From JAJPIG01 sp035531675 (lineage in GTDB: Bacteria > Desulfobacterota > Binatia > Binatales > Binataceae), in NCBI GenBank assembly GCA_035531675.1, contig DATKSL010000031.1, positions 1 to 64,000 of the forward strand: DNA of 64,000 nt. Direction: 5' to 3'. The notes under the pieces were generated by a model. The model made no database searches. It was not told where the DNA came from and worked only from the letters and a program-made list of their open reading frames with translations. Positions 33,790 through 43,154 of the stretch are shown here, piece by piece. A program made the position numbers and the translations under genes. Numbering within the stretch: position 1 is the first letter of the stretch; every line of letters starts with the position of its first letter.

Positions 33790-34332
33790 TCACACGGCGA
33801 AGGCCAGGATCGTGAAGCGCTTGCCCTGGTAATCGAATTCGCCGACCGGCGTCATCCCCAGTCGCGTCACATGCACGTGCATCGAATAGGGGTTGTCTTC
33901 GGCGACCAGCGCCGTGCCGACGTCGAAGCGGCCGGCCGCTGTGCGCTTCAATTGCTCGAACAGGCCGCGCACCGCCCCGCGCCCGCGCGCCGCCGGATCG
34001 ACACAGACCGGACCGTAGACCAGCACCCGCGAGCACTCAAGCCGCTGCCCGCGGAAGTCGATTTCGCCGAACTGCGCGGCCATCCGCGCGACGATCGGAA
34101 AGTGCGCGCCGAGCGCCGTCGAGTAGGCACAGACGAAGCCCAGCACTTGCCCGTCCTCGGCGGCGACCAGGACGGCGACATCTTCGGCCATCCGGAGCAG
34201 CTCCTCCGCCGTGTACTCGGCCGAAAGAAAGCCGCCGGCGCGCTGCTCGGGAGTGAGGTTGCCGACGTAGCTGGCCGACTGGATGCGCAGGATCGCCGGC
34301 AAGTCAGCGCGCGTCATGGATCGGAATTCCAT
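33790..34332 (-). CDS. GNAT-family N-acetyltransferase
   Basis: A 180-residue GNAT-fold protein. The beta4-alpha3 acetyl-CoA loop is visible as VCVDPAARGRGAVRGLFEQL (R-G-x-G/A), preceded by the long beta hairpin GQVLGFVCAYS. Substrate unknown. It is transcribed away from the monooxygenase unit, downstream of the PLP decarboxylase gene and probably co-transcribed with it (35-nt gap). Confidence 0.75.
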   Translation of the reverse strand: MEFRSMTRADLPAILRIQSASYVGNLTPEQRAGGFLSAEYTAEELLRMAEDVAVLVAAEDGQVLGFVCAYSTALGAHFPIVARMAAQFGEIDFRGQRLECSRVLVYGPVCVDPAARGRGAVRGLFEQLKRTAAGRFDVGTALVAEDNPYSMHVHVTRLGMTPVGEFDYQGKRFTILAFAV

Positions 34333-34367
34333 AGCTCAGCAACCGGCTTGGCGAAGCATCGTGCGGT

Positions 34368-35786
34368 CTACGCGATCAGCCCGCGCGCGGTGCGCAGGAT
34401 GAGATCCCAGGTTTCGAAGACGTCGGCTTCGGTGGTGCGTTCGTTGCCGATCGCCATCCGCAGCGCCAGCCGGCCCCTGAGTCGCGTGGTCGACAGGAAC
34501 GCGAAGCCGGTGCGATTCACCGCATCTACGATCCGCTGATTGTGCGCATCGAGCGCGTCGCCGCCGATCGCCTTCGGCGCGTGCCGAAAGCATACGACCG
34601 ACAGCGGATGGGGGGCGAGAATCTCGAAGTCGGTCGCCGCGCCGATACGATGCGCCAGCTCCTGCGCCCACGCAACGTGATTGCGCAGTCGCGCGACGAT
34701 CCCCGCGCGCCCGTAAGCGCGCAGCACGAACCATAGCTTGAGCCCGCGGAAGCGGCGGCCCAACTGCACGCCATAGTCCATGTAGTTGCGCACCTCGCTC
34801 TCGGAAGTTTCGAGATAGGCGGGAATCAGGCTGAAAGCGCGGCGCAGCAGCGCTTCGTGCGGCGTATAGAGCACCGAAAGATCGATCGGCACGAACAGCC
34901 ATTTGTGCGGATTGACGACGATCGAGTCGGCCAGCTCGCTACCGTCCAGCACCCATCGCAACTCGGGCACGATTGCGGCCGGCCCGGCGTAGGCCGCGTC
35001 GACGTGCAGCCAGACGCGATGCTGCCGGCAGACCGCGGCGATGGCGCGGACCGGATCGATCGAAGTCGTCGAGGTCGTGCCCACGGTCGCGGCGACGCAC
35101 ATCGGCAGGTAGCCGGCCGCGCGATCTTCGGTCAGCGCCAGCTCGAGGGCGGCCGGATCCATCCGGAAGGCATCGTCGGTCGCGATCTTCACCACGTTGT
35201 CGCGTCCGATACCGAGCAGGATCGCATCCTTCTCGATATGCGAGTGAGTCTCGGCGGTGCAGTAGACTCGCAGCCGCGGCAGATCGCGGCCCGCAGTGCC
35301 GAGATTGCGGATATCCAGGCCGAGCGACTCGCGCGCCGCCGCGAGCGCGTGGAGCCCCGAGACGCTGGCAGTATCGTAGACCACTCCGAACAGCCGCTGT
35401 GGAAGCCCCAGCGCGTCGCGCAGCCAGCCCAGCGCCGCCTCCTCGACTTCGGTAGCGGCCGGCGACGTCCGCCACAGCATCGCATTGACGTTGAGCGCGG
35501 CGGCCAGCAATTCGGCAAGGATGCCGGCTTCGGATCCGGTTATTGCGAAGTAGGCGAAGAAGCGCGGATGGTTCCAGTGCGTGATGCCTGGCATCACGAT
35601 GCGCTCGAAGTCGTCGAGCAGCGCACCGAGCGGCTCGCCATCCTCGGGCATCGCCGGCGCAATCGCCTCGGCAACGGCGCCCGGGCGGCTTGCCGAGAGC
35701 ACGGGGAATTCCCGGGTATTCTTAAGATATGAGGCGACCCAACGGGCGGCGCGCTGCAACACCTGATCGAAGTCGGATGGTTCCAT
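34368..35786 (-). CDS. PLP-dependent group II decarboxylase (aromatic-L-amino-acid decarboxylase-like)
   Basis: A 472-residue fold-type I PLP enzyme. The Schiff-base Lys lies in VNPHKWLF, the PLP-stacking His in AETHSHIEKDA and the pyridine-N Asp in HVDAAYAG; THWNHPRFFAYF is the N-terminal active-site segment of aromatic amino acid decarboxylases and tryptophan decarboxylase-like proteins. It probably removes CO2 from an aromatic amino acid, but family members also include aldehyde synthases, so product type is uncertain. Confidence 0.85.
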   Translation of the reverse strand: MEPSDFDQVLQRAARWVASYLKNTREFPVLSASRPGAVAEAIAPAMPEDGEPLGALLDDFERIVMPGITHWNHPRFFAYFAITGSEAGILAELLAAALNVNAMLWRTSPAATEVEEAALGWLRDALGLPQRLFGVVYDTASVSGLHALAAARESLGLDIRNLGTAGRDLPRLRVYCTAETHSHIEKDAILLGIGRDNVVKIATDDAFRMDPAALELALTEDRAAGYLPMCVAATVGTTSTTSIDPVRAIAAVCRQHRVWLHVDAAYAGPAAIVPELRWVLDGSELADSIVVNPHKWLFVPIDLSVLYTPHEALLRRAFSLIPAYLETSESEVRNYMDYGVQLGRRFRGLKLWFVLRAYGRAGIVARLRNHVAWAQELAHRIGAATDFEILAPHPLSVVCFRHAPKAIGGDALDAHNQRIVDAVNRTGFAFLSTTRLRGRLALRMAIGNERTTEADVFETWDLILRTARGLIA

Positions 35787-35847
35787 AAATCGAGCGGCGC
35801 GCCGAGGGCGCCCGGGGAATTCGTTTATCGCGGATCGGGCTGAAAAA

Positions 35848-35880
35848 ACAAACGCCCCGCGCGCGGCGCGGGGCGTTTGT
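35848..35880 (-). terminator. Intrinsic terminator downstream of the RND permease
   Basis: A perfect 15-bp inverted repeat with a 3-nt loop. On the minus strand the GC-rich stem is followed by six Us (A-tract 35843-35848), as expected for the end of the permease transcript, which stops at 35930. Confidence 0.85.
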
Positions 35881-35929
35881 TCGTAAACCGTGGCGGCAAT
35901 GCGATACCTGCCGCGCGGCCGGCCGCGGG

Positions 35930-38356
35930 CTAGTTGCCGCCCGCCGCCGCCTGCTCCTGGACCTGCTCGTGCTTGACCACGAACTTGGGCCGCGCCCAGG
36001 CGATGTAACAGGGCAGAATCAGCACGCCGGCGATCATGTTGGTGCCCATCAGGAACATCAACAGCACGCTCATCTCACTGTGGAACAGCAGCGGCGAGAA
36101 GGCCCACAGCGCGATGCCGCCGACCATGACCGCGAAGGTGCTGAACACCGAGGTGCCGGTCTTGGTGACCGCTATCCGGATCGCCTCGGCCAGCGAACTG
36201 CCGCCGATGACCTCGTCTCTGATACGGGCCACCGTGTATATGCCGTAGTCGATCCCCAAACCTATACCCAGTGATATGACCGGGATGGTGTCGATGGTCA
36301 GGCCGATATCGCGCATGCGCAGATAGATGAAGGCGCCGAAGTTCGCCAGCACGCAGGCCAGCAGGAACAACAGGCCGGCGACGATCGAACGGAACGAGAT
36401 CATCGAGAACAGGCAGACCGCCGCGAGCACGAACGTGATGTTGAGGAAGTCGAGTTGCTTCAGCACGTCGTCGGCGGCGGCGTAAAGTCCCGCCGTGGAG
36501 CCGAGGAACTGCACGCTGATTTTTTTAAGCTGCGGATCGGAGGCGACGCGTAATTTGACGAACTCCGCGATCCGCTGGCTCAGCACCTCCAGCGCGAGCG
36601 TCGTATGACCGGGTATCAGGATCCGGATACAGGTGTCCTGGGCAGCGGGCGGCGCCAGATACTGCTCCATCTCGCCGGGCGCGGTCGCGGTGCTGTAAAG
36701 GTACTGCAGGTTGCCGGCCAGCTGGATATCGTCGGGTATCGCCAGAAACTTGGGATGCCCGTAATGGAGCTGCTGGTTGGACGGCATGATGATACGGGTG
36801 GCGAAGGTCACCACGCTGTCGACGGTCGGATCCTGCAGCAGGTAATTGCGCATGTCGTCGCTCATCCGCAGAATGCCGGGCGCCAGCGCTGACTCCGGAT
36901 CGGGATAGGGCGGCATGTGGGAGATGATCACCCAGCCCTCATCAGTCGGGAAGTAATGGTTGATCGCCAGCAGGTCCTGATTGACCTTGGCGGTCGGGCG
37001 ATAAAGCGGCGTGCCCGGATAGCTGTAGCCGACCGGCTCGCGCAGCCCTGAAGCGACGCCCCAGATCAGGACGCACAAGGCGGCGATCAGGATGCCGCCG
37101 CGCAGGCGCCCGGGACGCACCGGGATTTCCGCCAGCTTCGCGAACAGCCCCTCGATCCAGTTGTACATGCCGCTGACACGCTTGGCCCCGCTGCGGATCT
37201 CAGGCAGCGGCAGGAAGCTCATCAGGATCGGTTGGAACACGAACACCATCGTCAAGCTGCCGGCCAGCCAGACCGCGCCGGCAAAGCCGACGTGCTCGAG
37301 CACCGGGATGCCGCCGAGGGCGATGAAGATGATGCCGGCGATATCGGCGATGATCGACAGAAAGCCGGGCGGCAGCATCTGGTCGGTAGTGGCGATACAG
37401 GCGGCGTACTTATCACGCAGTCGATCGATCTCGTCGTAGTATCGACCTTGCCACTGAATCCCGTGACTTACGTCACGGGCGGTTAATATGAATGGTATGA
37501 CGAGCATGACCGGGTCGAAGTCGTAGCCCATGAACCCGACGAAGCCGAGTCCCCAGATGGCGGAGAACGTCCCGGTGACGATCGGCGCCCACCAGCGACT
37601 GCGCTGGGCGAGGAAGATGTAGAGGATCGCGATCATGGCGATGATCGAGGCGACCAGGATCAGCACCACCGTGGGCTCGTAATAGTAGCCATAGCCGCGG
37701 ACGATTGGCTCACCGGCCACGTAAATCAGATGGTTCGGATCCTGGTACTTCTTCACCAAGCCGCGGATAGCGAAAAACAGCTCGCGGTAGTTGAACCCTT
37801 CCTCGTTGAACGAGGCCCGGATTACCGCGGCCTTGTTATCGCTGCTGACCAGGGAGCCGACACGGTCACGGTAGATCGTGACGTTGCGCTTGAGCAGGTT
37901 GATCTCGGCCTGGTCCTTGGGAAGGTCGGGATACATGAAGGTTTTCGCGACCAGGGCGCCGGGCACCGCCTTGGCATAAGTGACGCGGTAAGAGGCCAGC
38001 GAAAAAACTTCGTTGTGGTTGACGCCGGGCAGCCGGTTAACGTCGCGCGTCAGCTCCTGGATGATCTTCAGGGTCGGCAGGTTGAAGATATCGCCCTTCT
38101 TGACCTCGACCATGAAGGTGACGGTATCCGCGCCGCCGAAGCTCGCGAACTTGTTGGTCAACGCGACGTTGGGATGGTTGCGGGGAAAGAAATCGACGAA
38201 CTTGGTTGCGACCTGGACGTGAGCCGCAAAGTACAGCATCCAGGCCGTGAACAGGAGCAGGAATCCGCCGACAAACCAGCGAAAACGAAGGATATTTTCG
38301 CCGAACCGGAAATATCTGATAAGTGACCCTTCGCCGGGTGCGCTGCCGTGACTCAT
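35930..38356 (-). CDS. RND/MMPL-family transporter
   Basis: An 808-residue permease with two repeats of one membrane segment, a large periplasmic loop and then five or six membrane segments: the first loop is about residues 45-230, the second about 430-620. VISLGIGLGIDYGIYTVARI in the second half is the conserved TM4-type motif carrying an Asp. This two-repeat layout is that of MMPL/HpnN-like lipid or hydrophobic-substrate exporters. AGGGAG precedes the ATG at 38356, which overlaps the stop of the lipoprotein gene (ATGA). The frame upstream is a shadow. A terminator follows. Confidence 0.88.
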   Translation of the reverse strand: MSHGSAPGEGSLIRYFRFGENILRFRWFVGGFLLLFTAWMLYFAAHVQVATKFVDFFPRNHPNVALTNKFASFGGADTVTFMVEVKKGDIFNLPTLKIIQELTRDVNRLPGVNHNEVFSLASYRVTYAKAVPGALVAKTFMYPDLPKDQAEINLLKRNVTIYRDRVGSLVSSDNKAAVIRASFNEEGFNYRELFFAIRGLVKKYQDPNHLIYVAGEPIVRGYGYYYEPTVVLILVASIIAMIAILYIFLAQRSRWWAPIVTGTFSAIWGLGFVGFMGYDFDPVMLVIPFILTARDVSHGIQWQGRYYDEIDRLRDKYAACIATTDQMLPPGFLSIIADIAGIIFIALGGIPVLEHVGFAGAVWLAGSLTMVFVFQPILMSFLPLPEIRSGAKRVSGMYNWIEGLFAKLAEIPVRPGRLRGGILIAALCVLIWGVASGLREPVGYSYPGTPLYRPTAKVNQDLLAINHYFPTDEGWVIISHMPPYPDPESALAPGILRMSDDMRNYLLQDPTVDSVVTFATRIIMPSNQQLHYGHPKFLAIPDDIQLAGNLQYLYSTATAPGEMEQYLAPPAAQDTCIRILIPGHTTLALEVLSQRIAEFVKLRVASDPQLKKISVQFLGSTAGLYAAADDVLKQLDFLNITFVLAAVCLFSMISFRSIVAGLLFLLACVLANFGAFIYLRMRDIGLTIDTIPVISLGIGLGIDYGIYTVARIRDEVIGGSSLAEAIRIAVTKTGTSVFSTFAVMVGGIALWAFSPLLFHSEMSVLLMFLMGTNMIAGVLILPCYIAWARPKFVVKHEQVQEQAAAGGN

Positions 38357-39381
38357 TTTGACTCCCTGATTAATTCCCAATTTTCGCCGTCGGCGGTGCG
38401 GAGAACGGTCCCCCCCAAGCCAACCGCGATTCCCAGATGCCCAGACGAGGTGACGGCCGTCAGATCCTGAAAGGTCGGATCCTTGGTCTGCCATTCGGAG
38501 CCCGGCACGCCCTGGAAAATCGTCCCCTCGGCGCCCGCCAGCCATACCGTGCCGGCCGTGCTCGAGGCTTTGCCGGCGCTAGCGCCGTAGATCGAACGAT
38601 CGGTCGGCAGCTTGCCATCCTGCCAGCTCTTGCCGCCGTCCTTGGAGATCGCATAGACGCCGCTCTGACCGGCAACGATTACATTCTGGTTGCCCTGCGG
38701 TACCACGACGAAGTAGGGCGGGACCGTGAAATCGGCGACTTTACCGCCGCGCTGCACGTCCCAGGTCTTCCCGCCGTCGCTGGAATGCAGGATGGTCTGG
38801 AATTCGCCCACCACCCAGCCGTTGTTGGGATCGCTGAAGGCGACCGCGTAGAAGGTCAGGTTGTTGAGCGTCGTAAGCTGCCAGGTCTGGCCGCTGTCGT
38901 TGGTCCACAGCAGCGTACCATGGTCGCCGACCGCAGAAACTTCATGGTCGTTGACCACGGCAAGCGACAGCAATCGGGTGGTCGCCTTGCTGTGCTGGAC
39001 TTGCCAGGTGCTGCCCCCGTCGGTGGTGTGCATGATCAGCCCCTCTTCACCGATGATCCATCCGCTCTTGCCGTCCGGGGCAAAGGCGATGTCGTACAGA
39101 TCGAGGTCCTGGTGAAGTGCATTGCCGGGCCGGCCTTCATTGAGACGGCGGCGCTGCCAGGTCTTGCCGCCATCCTCGGAGGTCAGCAACAGGCCGGCGC
39201 TGCCGACCACATAGCAGTCGCTGGTGCCGGGCTTGATCGCGACCCCGAAGAGTTCCTCCCACGGTCGTATGATCAGGCTGCTTGGCTTGACCGGTGGCAG
39301 GGGTGGTTCACAGCCAGCCAGGAGCAGGAGCGCCAGACCGACCACGGAAAGAATTGGAAACCTGAATCTTGTTCTTCTCAC
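38353..39381 (-). CDS. YCF48/BNR-repeat lipoprotein
   Basis: A 342-residue secreted beta-propeller. The signal peptide ends in the lipobox LLAGC (Cys24). The mature part contains six or seven repeats with the Asp-box form S-x-D-G-G-x-T-W (SEDGGKTWQ, TTDGGSTWQ, SSDGGKTWD, SKDGGKSWQ), as in photosystem II assembly factor Ycf48 and related proteins. It probably sits at a membrane and assists the RND permease with which it overlaps by 4 nt. The start is GTG at 39381 with no evident Shine-Dalgarno; the 5' region holds a foldable segment (39415-39485). Confidence 0.82.
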   Translation of the reverse strand: MRRTRFRFPILSVVGLALLLLAGCEPPLPPVKPSSLIIRPWEELFGVAIKPGTSDCYVVGSAGLLLTSEDGGKTWQRRRLNEGRPGNALHQDLDLYDIAFAPDGKSGWIIGEEGLIMHTTDGGSTWQVQHSKATTRLLSLAVVNDHEVSAVGDHGTLLWTNDSGQTWQLTTLNNLTFYAVAFSDPNNGWVVGEFQTILHSSDGGKTWDVQRGGKVADFTVPPYFVVVPQGNQNVIVAGQSGVYAISKDGGKSWQDGKLPTDRSIYGASAGKASSTAGTVWLAGAEGTIFQGVPGSEWQTKDPTFQDLTAVTSSGHLGIAVGLGGTVLRTADGENWELIRESK

Positions 39382-39414
39382 AGTTTTTATCGAGCCTGAT
39401 TGTGTTTTGTCTCA

Positions 39415-39485
39415 CCCGTTAGGCACGGGGCCAACCTCTGGCCCTGCGGCTTGTAACCTTCGGCCACAGGCCTTGGCTCCCCCGT
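39415..39485 (-). other. Foldable segment in the 5' region of the lipoprotein-RND operon
   Basis: ACGGGGCCAA (39425-39434) can pair with TTGGC-(3 nt)-CCCGT (39473-39485), enclosing a second imperfect stem. ACGGG can instead pair with CCCGT at 39415-39419, and GGGCCA (39428-39433) with TGGCCC (39439-39444). The mutually exclusive pairings sit about 35-100 nt upstream of the GTG start. I do not recognise a known riboswitch class. Confidence 0.35.
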
Positions 39486-39649
39486 CTACTACCTCGTAGC
39501 TGCTTTTATCTTACCGGCAAAAGCGGCGCGGTCTTTCGGGTACCGCAAAATCGTCCCCAACGCAAGCCTTCGCGCCACGCATCCTCATAACAGGGAAATG
39601 CGGCGGCGGTAAAGCGAACGTCGGAGATTCTTTTTTCCCCCGTCCCGTT

Positions 39650-40714
39650 CTAGCGATTTGCCCGACTCCCAGGGAAATCCGCCAGGTTCAGGAAACGCAA
39701 GGCGTTGGCTCCCCTTATCCCGGCGATCTCGCCCGGCGCGAGGCTGCCGGCCTGACCGGCCCGATCGAGCACCGCCCCAGCCGGAATCTCGCGCGCATCG
39801 AACGGATAGTCCGTCCCAACCATCAGCTTCTCAGCCCCCAAACGACTCTTCAGCAGGATTAGATTGTCGACGTCGTAGGTCAGCGTATCAGCCCAGAATG
39901 AACGCACGGTTTCGAGCGGGCCGACCGGCAACCGGTTCTTTGCGATACTGGTGTGCGCCCAGAAAAAGTCCATCCGCGGGACCGTCCAGCACAGCGTGCC
40001 GCCGCCGTGGGCGAGACAGATGCGCAGCCCCGGGATTTCGTTCATCACGCCGCCCAGGATTAGCGTGGCGGCGGCAAAATTCGTTTCCCCAGGCATCCCG
40101 ACCGTCTGATAGAGCCCCGGCAGCGCGGCGCCCTTGTGCTGCTGGGGCACCGACCAGGGTTCGTTGGTGGGATGGACGAAAAGCGGGCAGGCAAGCTCGA
40201 CCGCGGCCTTGAAGAAGTCCCGCAGTTCCGGCACGTGAAAACCTTTGCCGTCGACCGATGCGCCGATCTCGAGCCCCGCCAGCTTCAACTCGCGGCGCAC
40301 CCGCGTCATCTCGCGGATGGCGGCGGCGGGGTCCTGCATCGGCACCGTACCCAAACCGATGAAGCGGCGCGGATGCTCATTCACCAGCCGCGCGATAAAA
40401 TCATTTTGATAGCGGGACAATTCGAGGCAGGCTTCGGCCTTGCCCCAGTAGCCGAAGGTGATCGGGGTGGGCGAGATCACCTGGATATCGACGCCCTCGC
40501 GGTCCATGTCCTCGAGGCGGCGCGAAAGTGTCCAGGCCTGACTGCCGATTTTCCGATAGGCGGTCGATCCGAGCATGATCTGGACGGCCGAGTCGCCGTC
40601 CTTCTCGAGGTGCGGCCAGCGCTCGTCGCCATAGCGGGCGCTCAGCGATGGTAGCTGGTCAGGAAAGATATGGGTATGAAAATCGACCCGTACGACTTTG
40701 CCACCCTCAGCCAT
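39650..40714 (-). CDS. ACMSD-like amidohydrolase
   Basis: A 354-residue amidohydrolase_2 family TIM barrel. Metal and catalytic residues are visible as D-F-H-T-H at the N-terminus, His in FVHPT, His in LAHGGG and Asp in GTDYPFD. Relatives include 2-amino-3-carboxymuconate-6-semialdehyde decarboxylase and 5-carboxyvanillate/gamma-resorcylate-type nonoxidative decarboxylases. As the last gene of the meta-cleavage operon it may decarboxylate an aromatic acid or ring-cleavage product. GGAGGGGAG upstream supports the ATG at 40714; the frame further upstream is a shadow. Confidence 0.82.
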   Translation of the reverse strand: MAEGGKVVRVDFHTHIFPDQLPSLSARYGDERWPHLEKDGDSAVQIMLGSTAYRKIGSQAWTLSRRLEDMDREGVDIQVISPTPITFGYWGKAEACLELSRYQNDFIARLVNEHPRRFIGLGTVPMQDPAAAIREMTRVRRELKLAGLEIGASVDGKGFHVPELRDFFKAAVELACPLFVHPTNEPWSVPQQHKGAALPGLYQTVGMPGETNFAAATLILGGVMNEIPGLRICLAHGGGTLCWTVPRMDFFWAHTSIAKNRLPVGPLETVRSFWADTLTYDVDNLILLKSRLGAEKLMVGTDYPFDAREIPAGAVLDRAGQAGSLAPGEIAGIRGANALRFLNLADFPGSRANR

Positions 40715-40776
40715 CGAAACGGTTACTCCCCTCCAACCCGCAACACGCTCATCGAAAAATGTGGAAGATCCCTTAC

Positions 40777-41790
40777 CTATTTGCTCTTGGCCAGTTGGGC
40801 GCCGTCGCTCAAGCGCACCCCCAGCGAATCCAGCGCCCCGTTCTCGGTCATCGGATGGGCCTGGCCGCCGTCGCCGCCGATCTGCGGCGGCGTGTCGCCA
40901 CCCTGAAACATGTCGGCGCGCGATGGCAGCCCCTTGCCGTGGCTGGGGCCGACCAGTCGCCACATGTCGAGCGTCTCGGGCATCGCGGGCAGCACCCGCG
41001 GGCGATGGGTGTCGTCGAGAATCTGGCCGTGCTCCCAACAGAACTCGACCACCAGGTTATTGGCCTCGTCGCGCAGATAGATCGCGATCGAGCCCGACGG
41101 CGCATGCTTCAAGAGATCGTTGCGGAACGGTATGCCCAGCGCCATCACGTTGGCCCGCGCTCTCATCAGGTCATCGAGCGTCGGCACCAGGATACAGACG
41201 TGATCGACCGAGGTCCGGGTGCCGCCGGTGCCGAACACGCCGAGCGAATGATGGTAATGGTCGCCGCAGCGCATAAAGGCGGCCGAACGCTCGACCCAGT
41301 CGGAAATCTGGAAGCCCAGCAGGTCGGTGTAGAACGGCACCGATTTGTTGATGTCCTTTTCGAGCAGCACGGTATGCAAAAGCTTCGACATGTGCACCCG
41401 ATGCGCATAAGTCGGCGGCATCGGCATCGTTACCATGTCGGTGAACAGCTCGATCATGATCCCGTCGGGATCGCGAAAGCGGATGTACTGGTCGACGCGC
41501 TCGCGCGCCAGCGATCCACCGCGCTCAACCTCGACGCCCGCGCCGCGCAGCCGCTTCTCGATCGCTTCGAGGTCGGCCGGGTTTGCCATCTCGAACGCGA
41601 CCCGGTTCACCCCGGGGCTCTGGCTCTGCTTGAGCACCAGCCAATGATGCTGGATACCGCCGGTCAGATAGACCGCGCCCTCGCGCTCCTCGGTGACCTC
41701 GAAATGGGCCACGTCCTGGTAGAAACGGAGCGAGGACTCAAGGTTGGCGACATCGAGCGCCAGGTATCCCAACTGCTTCGGCTGTAACAT
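40777..41790 (-). CDS. Type I extradiol dioxygenase-like VOC protein
   Basis: A 337-residue protein with two glyoxalase/VOC modules. The Fe(II) triad of type I extradiol dioxygenases is present: H139 (KLLHTVLL), H197 (SVDHVCIL) and E249 (NLVVEFCWE). The C-terminal 60 residues are a poorly conserved tail. It is the second extradiol enzyme of the operon and likely cleaves a different diol from the catechol dioxygenase at its head. AAGGAG precedes the ATG. Confidence 0.82.
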   Translation of the reverse strand: MLQPKQLGYLALDVANLESSLRFYQDVAHFEVTEEREGAVYLTGGIQHHWLVLKQSQSPGVNRVAFEMANPADLEAIEKRLRGAGVEVERGGSLARERVDQYIRFRDPDGIMIELFTDMVTMPMPPTYAHRVHMSKLLHTVLLEKDINKSVPFYTDLLGFQISDWVERSAAFMRCGDHYHHSLGVFGTGGTRTSVDHVCILVPTLDDLMRARANVMALGIPFRNDLLKHAPSGSIAIYLRDEANNLVVEFCWEHGQILDDTHRPRVLPAMPETLDMWRLVGPSHGKGLPSRADMFQGGDTPPQIGGDGGQAHPMTENGALDSLGVRLSDGAQLAKSK

Positions 41791-42019
41791 GGGTATCTCC
41801 TTGCCTCGCCGAGATTTTCGGTGGGCGCGGACTCTTCCTTCCGCTTAGCATGTACCTAATATTGCTGCAACTGTTTGTTCAAATTCACGCTCGCCAGCCG
41901 ATCAAACGCGCGCTTGCCGCGTGGGCCATGCAATTGAGTTTTGCGCGACGCCCTTGCCCGCCAACTAGCCAGTCGCCAAGTCGTCCGCGTCATCACCGGG
42001 CCGCGCGGCTTTCGATCGA

Positions 42020-42667
42020 TTAGCTCGCGGCCTTGAGATGGCGCGCGGCCGCCTTGGCGCTGGCGATAAAGCCCGCGGTGGTCTCGACCTGCGCGAACAG
42101 ATAGCCCATGCGGTCGACCGCCGCCTGATGAGCCTGCTCGGCGGAGAAGCGGCCGATCGCCTGCGATGCGCAAGCGTCCTCCAACAGGACGACCTTGATG
42201 CCGCTCATGCTGAGACCGTCGACGGTGGTCTGCACGCAGATCGGCGTGGTGAGGCCGGCGACTACCGCGGTGTCGAGGTTGCGGGCCTTGAGCTGCGCCA
42301 TCAGATCGCTGCTGGCGACGGCGCTGAAGGTGGTCTTGCGAACCATGACATCGCCGTCCTGAACGACGTCCTCGTAAAAGGCGGTGGCCGGATTGTCCTT
42401 GGCCAGCGCCTTTCCGATATCGGCAATAAAATCCGTCATGCGGCCGGTGGGCGGGCGCTCCGGCGTATAGGCGATATGGACCTGGATGACGGTCCCGCCG
42501 ATCTCGCGCCAGGCCTGCGCCGCGCGCACGAAGTTGCGGACCGCCGCGTCGGCATGGGGCACCGGCTCCCAGCTATCGCGGCCGAAGCCGACCTGGATGT
42601 CGACCCCGACCAGCGCGGTGGTCGCGGGATCGATCGGATAGGTCACTTTGCGATCGTCACGAGCCAT
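42020..42667 (-). CDS. Isochorismatase-like cysteine hydrolase
   Basis: A 215-residue cysteine hydrolase with the D-K-C triad: D23 (GVDIQ), K111 (RKTTFSA) and C144 (LTTPICVQTT), including the cis-peptide region before the Cys. Family members hydrolyse amides or vinyl ethers such as N-carbamoylsarcosine, nicotinamide or isochorismate. In an aromatic operon a deamination or ether-cleaving role is plausible. AAGGAG gives the start. Confidence 0.83.
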   Translation of the reverse strand: MARDDRKVTYPIDPATTALVGVDIQVGFGRDSWEPVPHADAAVRNFVRAAQAWREIGGTVIQVHIAYTPERPPTGRMTDFIADIGKALAKDNPATAFYEDVVQDGDVMVRKTTFSAVASSDLMAQLKARNLDTAVVAGLTTPICVQTTVDGLSMSGIKVVLLEDACASQAIGRFSAEQAHQAAVDRMGYLFAQVETTAGFIASAKAAARHLKAAS

Positions 42668-42756
42668 GTCGTTTTTCTCCTTGGCGGACTATCGAGAAGC
42701 TACGCGCTACCGCGTGGGGATGTAAAGGATTCGAGTGTGGCGGGCGCGCGGGCGGT

Positions 42757-43083
42757 TCATTTCTCTGGTGGTCCGACCAGGATCGCGTCGCCTTCCACCC
42801 GTACTGCGTAAACCGCGACCGGCAGCTTGCAGGGCTCGGAGGTCGGCTCGCCGGTCTTGAGATCGAAGCCGCCGTCATGCAGCGGACACATCACTTCGCA
42901 GTTCTCGGTCAGCAGTTCGCCCTGGTCGAGCCAGCCGCCCTGATGGCTGCAGATGTTGTTGATCGCGTAGTAGTTGCCGTCGACGCAAGCCAGCAGGATT
43001 TCGTCCTCGCCGAGCTTGACGCTCTTCATCGTCCCGTCGGGCACGTCGCTTTTCTTGGCCGCTTCAACGAACTTGGTAAGCAT
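42757..43083 (-). CDS. Rieske-type [2Fe-2S] ferredoxin
   Basis: A 108-residue soluble Rieske protein with both ligand motifs, C-S-H (ICSHQGG) and C-P-L-H (MCPLHDGGFDL). Its size matches the ferredoxins of aromatic-ring dioxygenases such as BphF/XylT-type partners. No oxygenase alpha subunit or reductase is in the window, so its electron acceptor lies elsewhere. The frame opens at GTG 43092; ATG 43083, with GGGGTG upstream, is preferred. Confidence 0.88.
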   Translation of the reverse strand: MLTKFVEAAKKSDVPDGTMKSVKLGEDEILLACVDGNYYAINNICSHQGGWLDQGELLTENCEVMCPLHDGGFDLKTGEPTSEPCKLPVAVYAVRVEGDAILVGPPEK

Positions 43084-43154
43084 CGCTATCACCCCACTCT
43101 ATTAACTAAGCCCGGCATGTTACCGGTCGGAAGGTTCCGAATAAACGCCCGCTT

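Noticed and set aside
39415..39519. Cyclic-di-GMP (GEMM) or other known riboswitch upstream of the lipoprotein gene
   Set aside because: Conserved GEMM bases (the GGGACGCAAAGCC-type core) are absent on both strands; kept only as an unassigned foldable segment.
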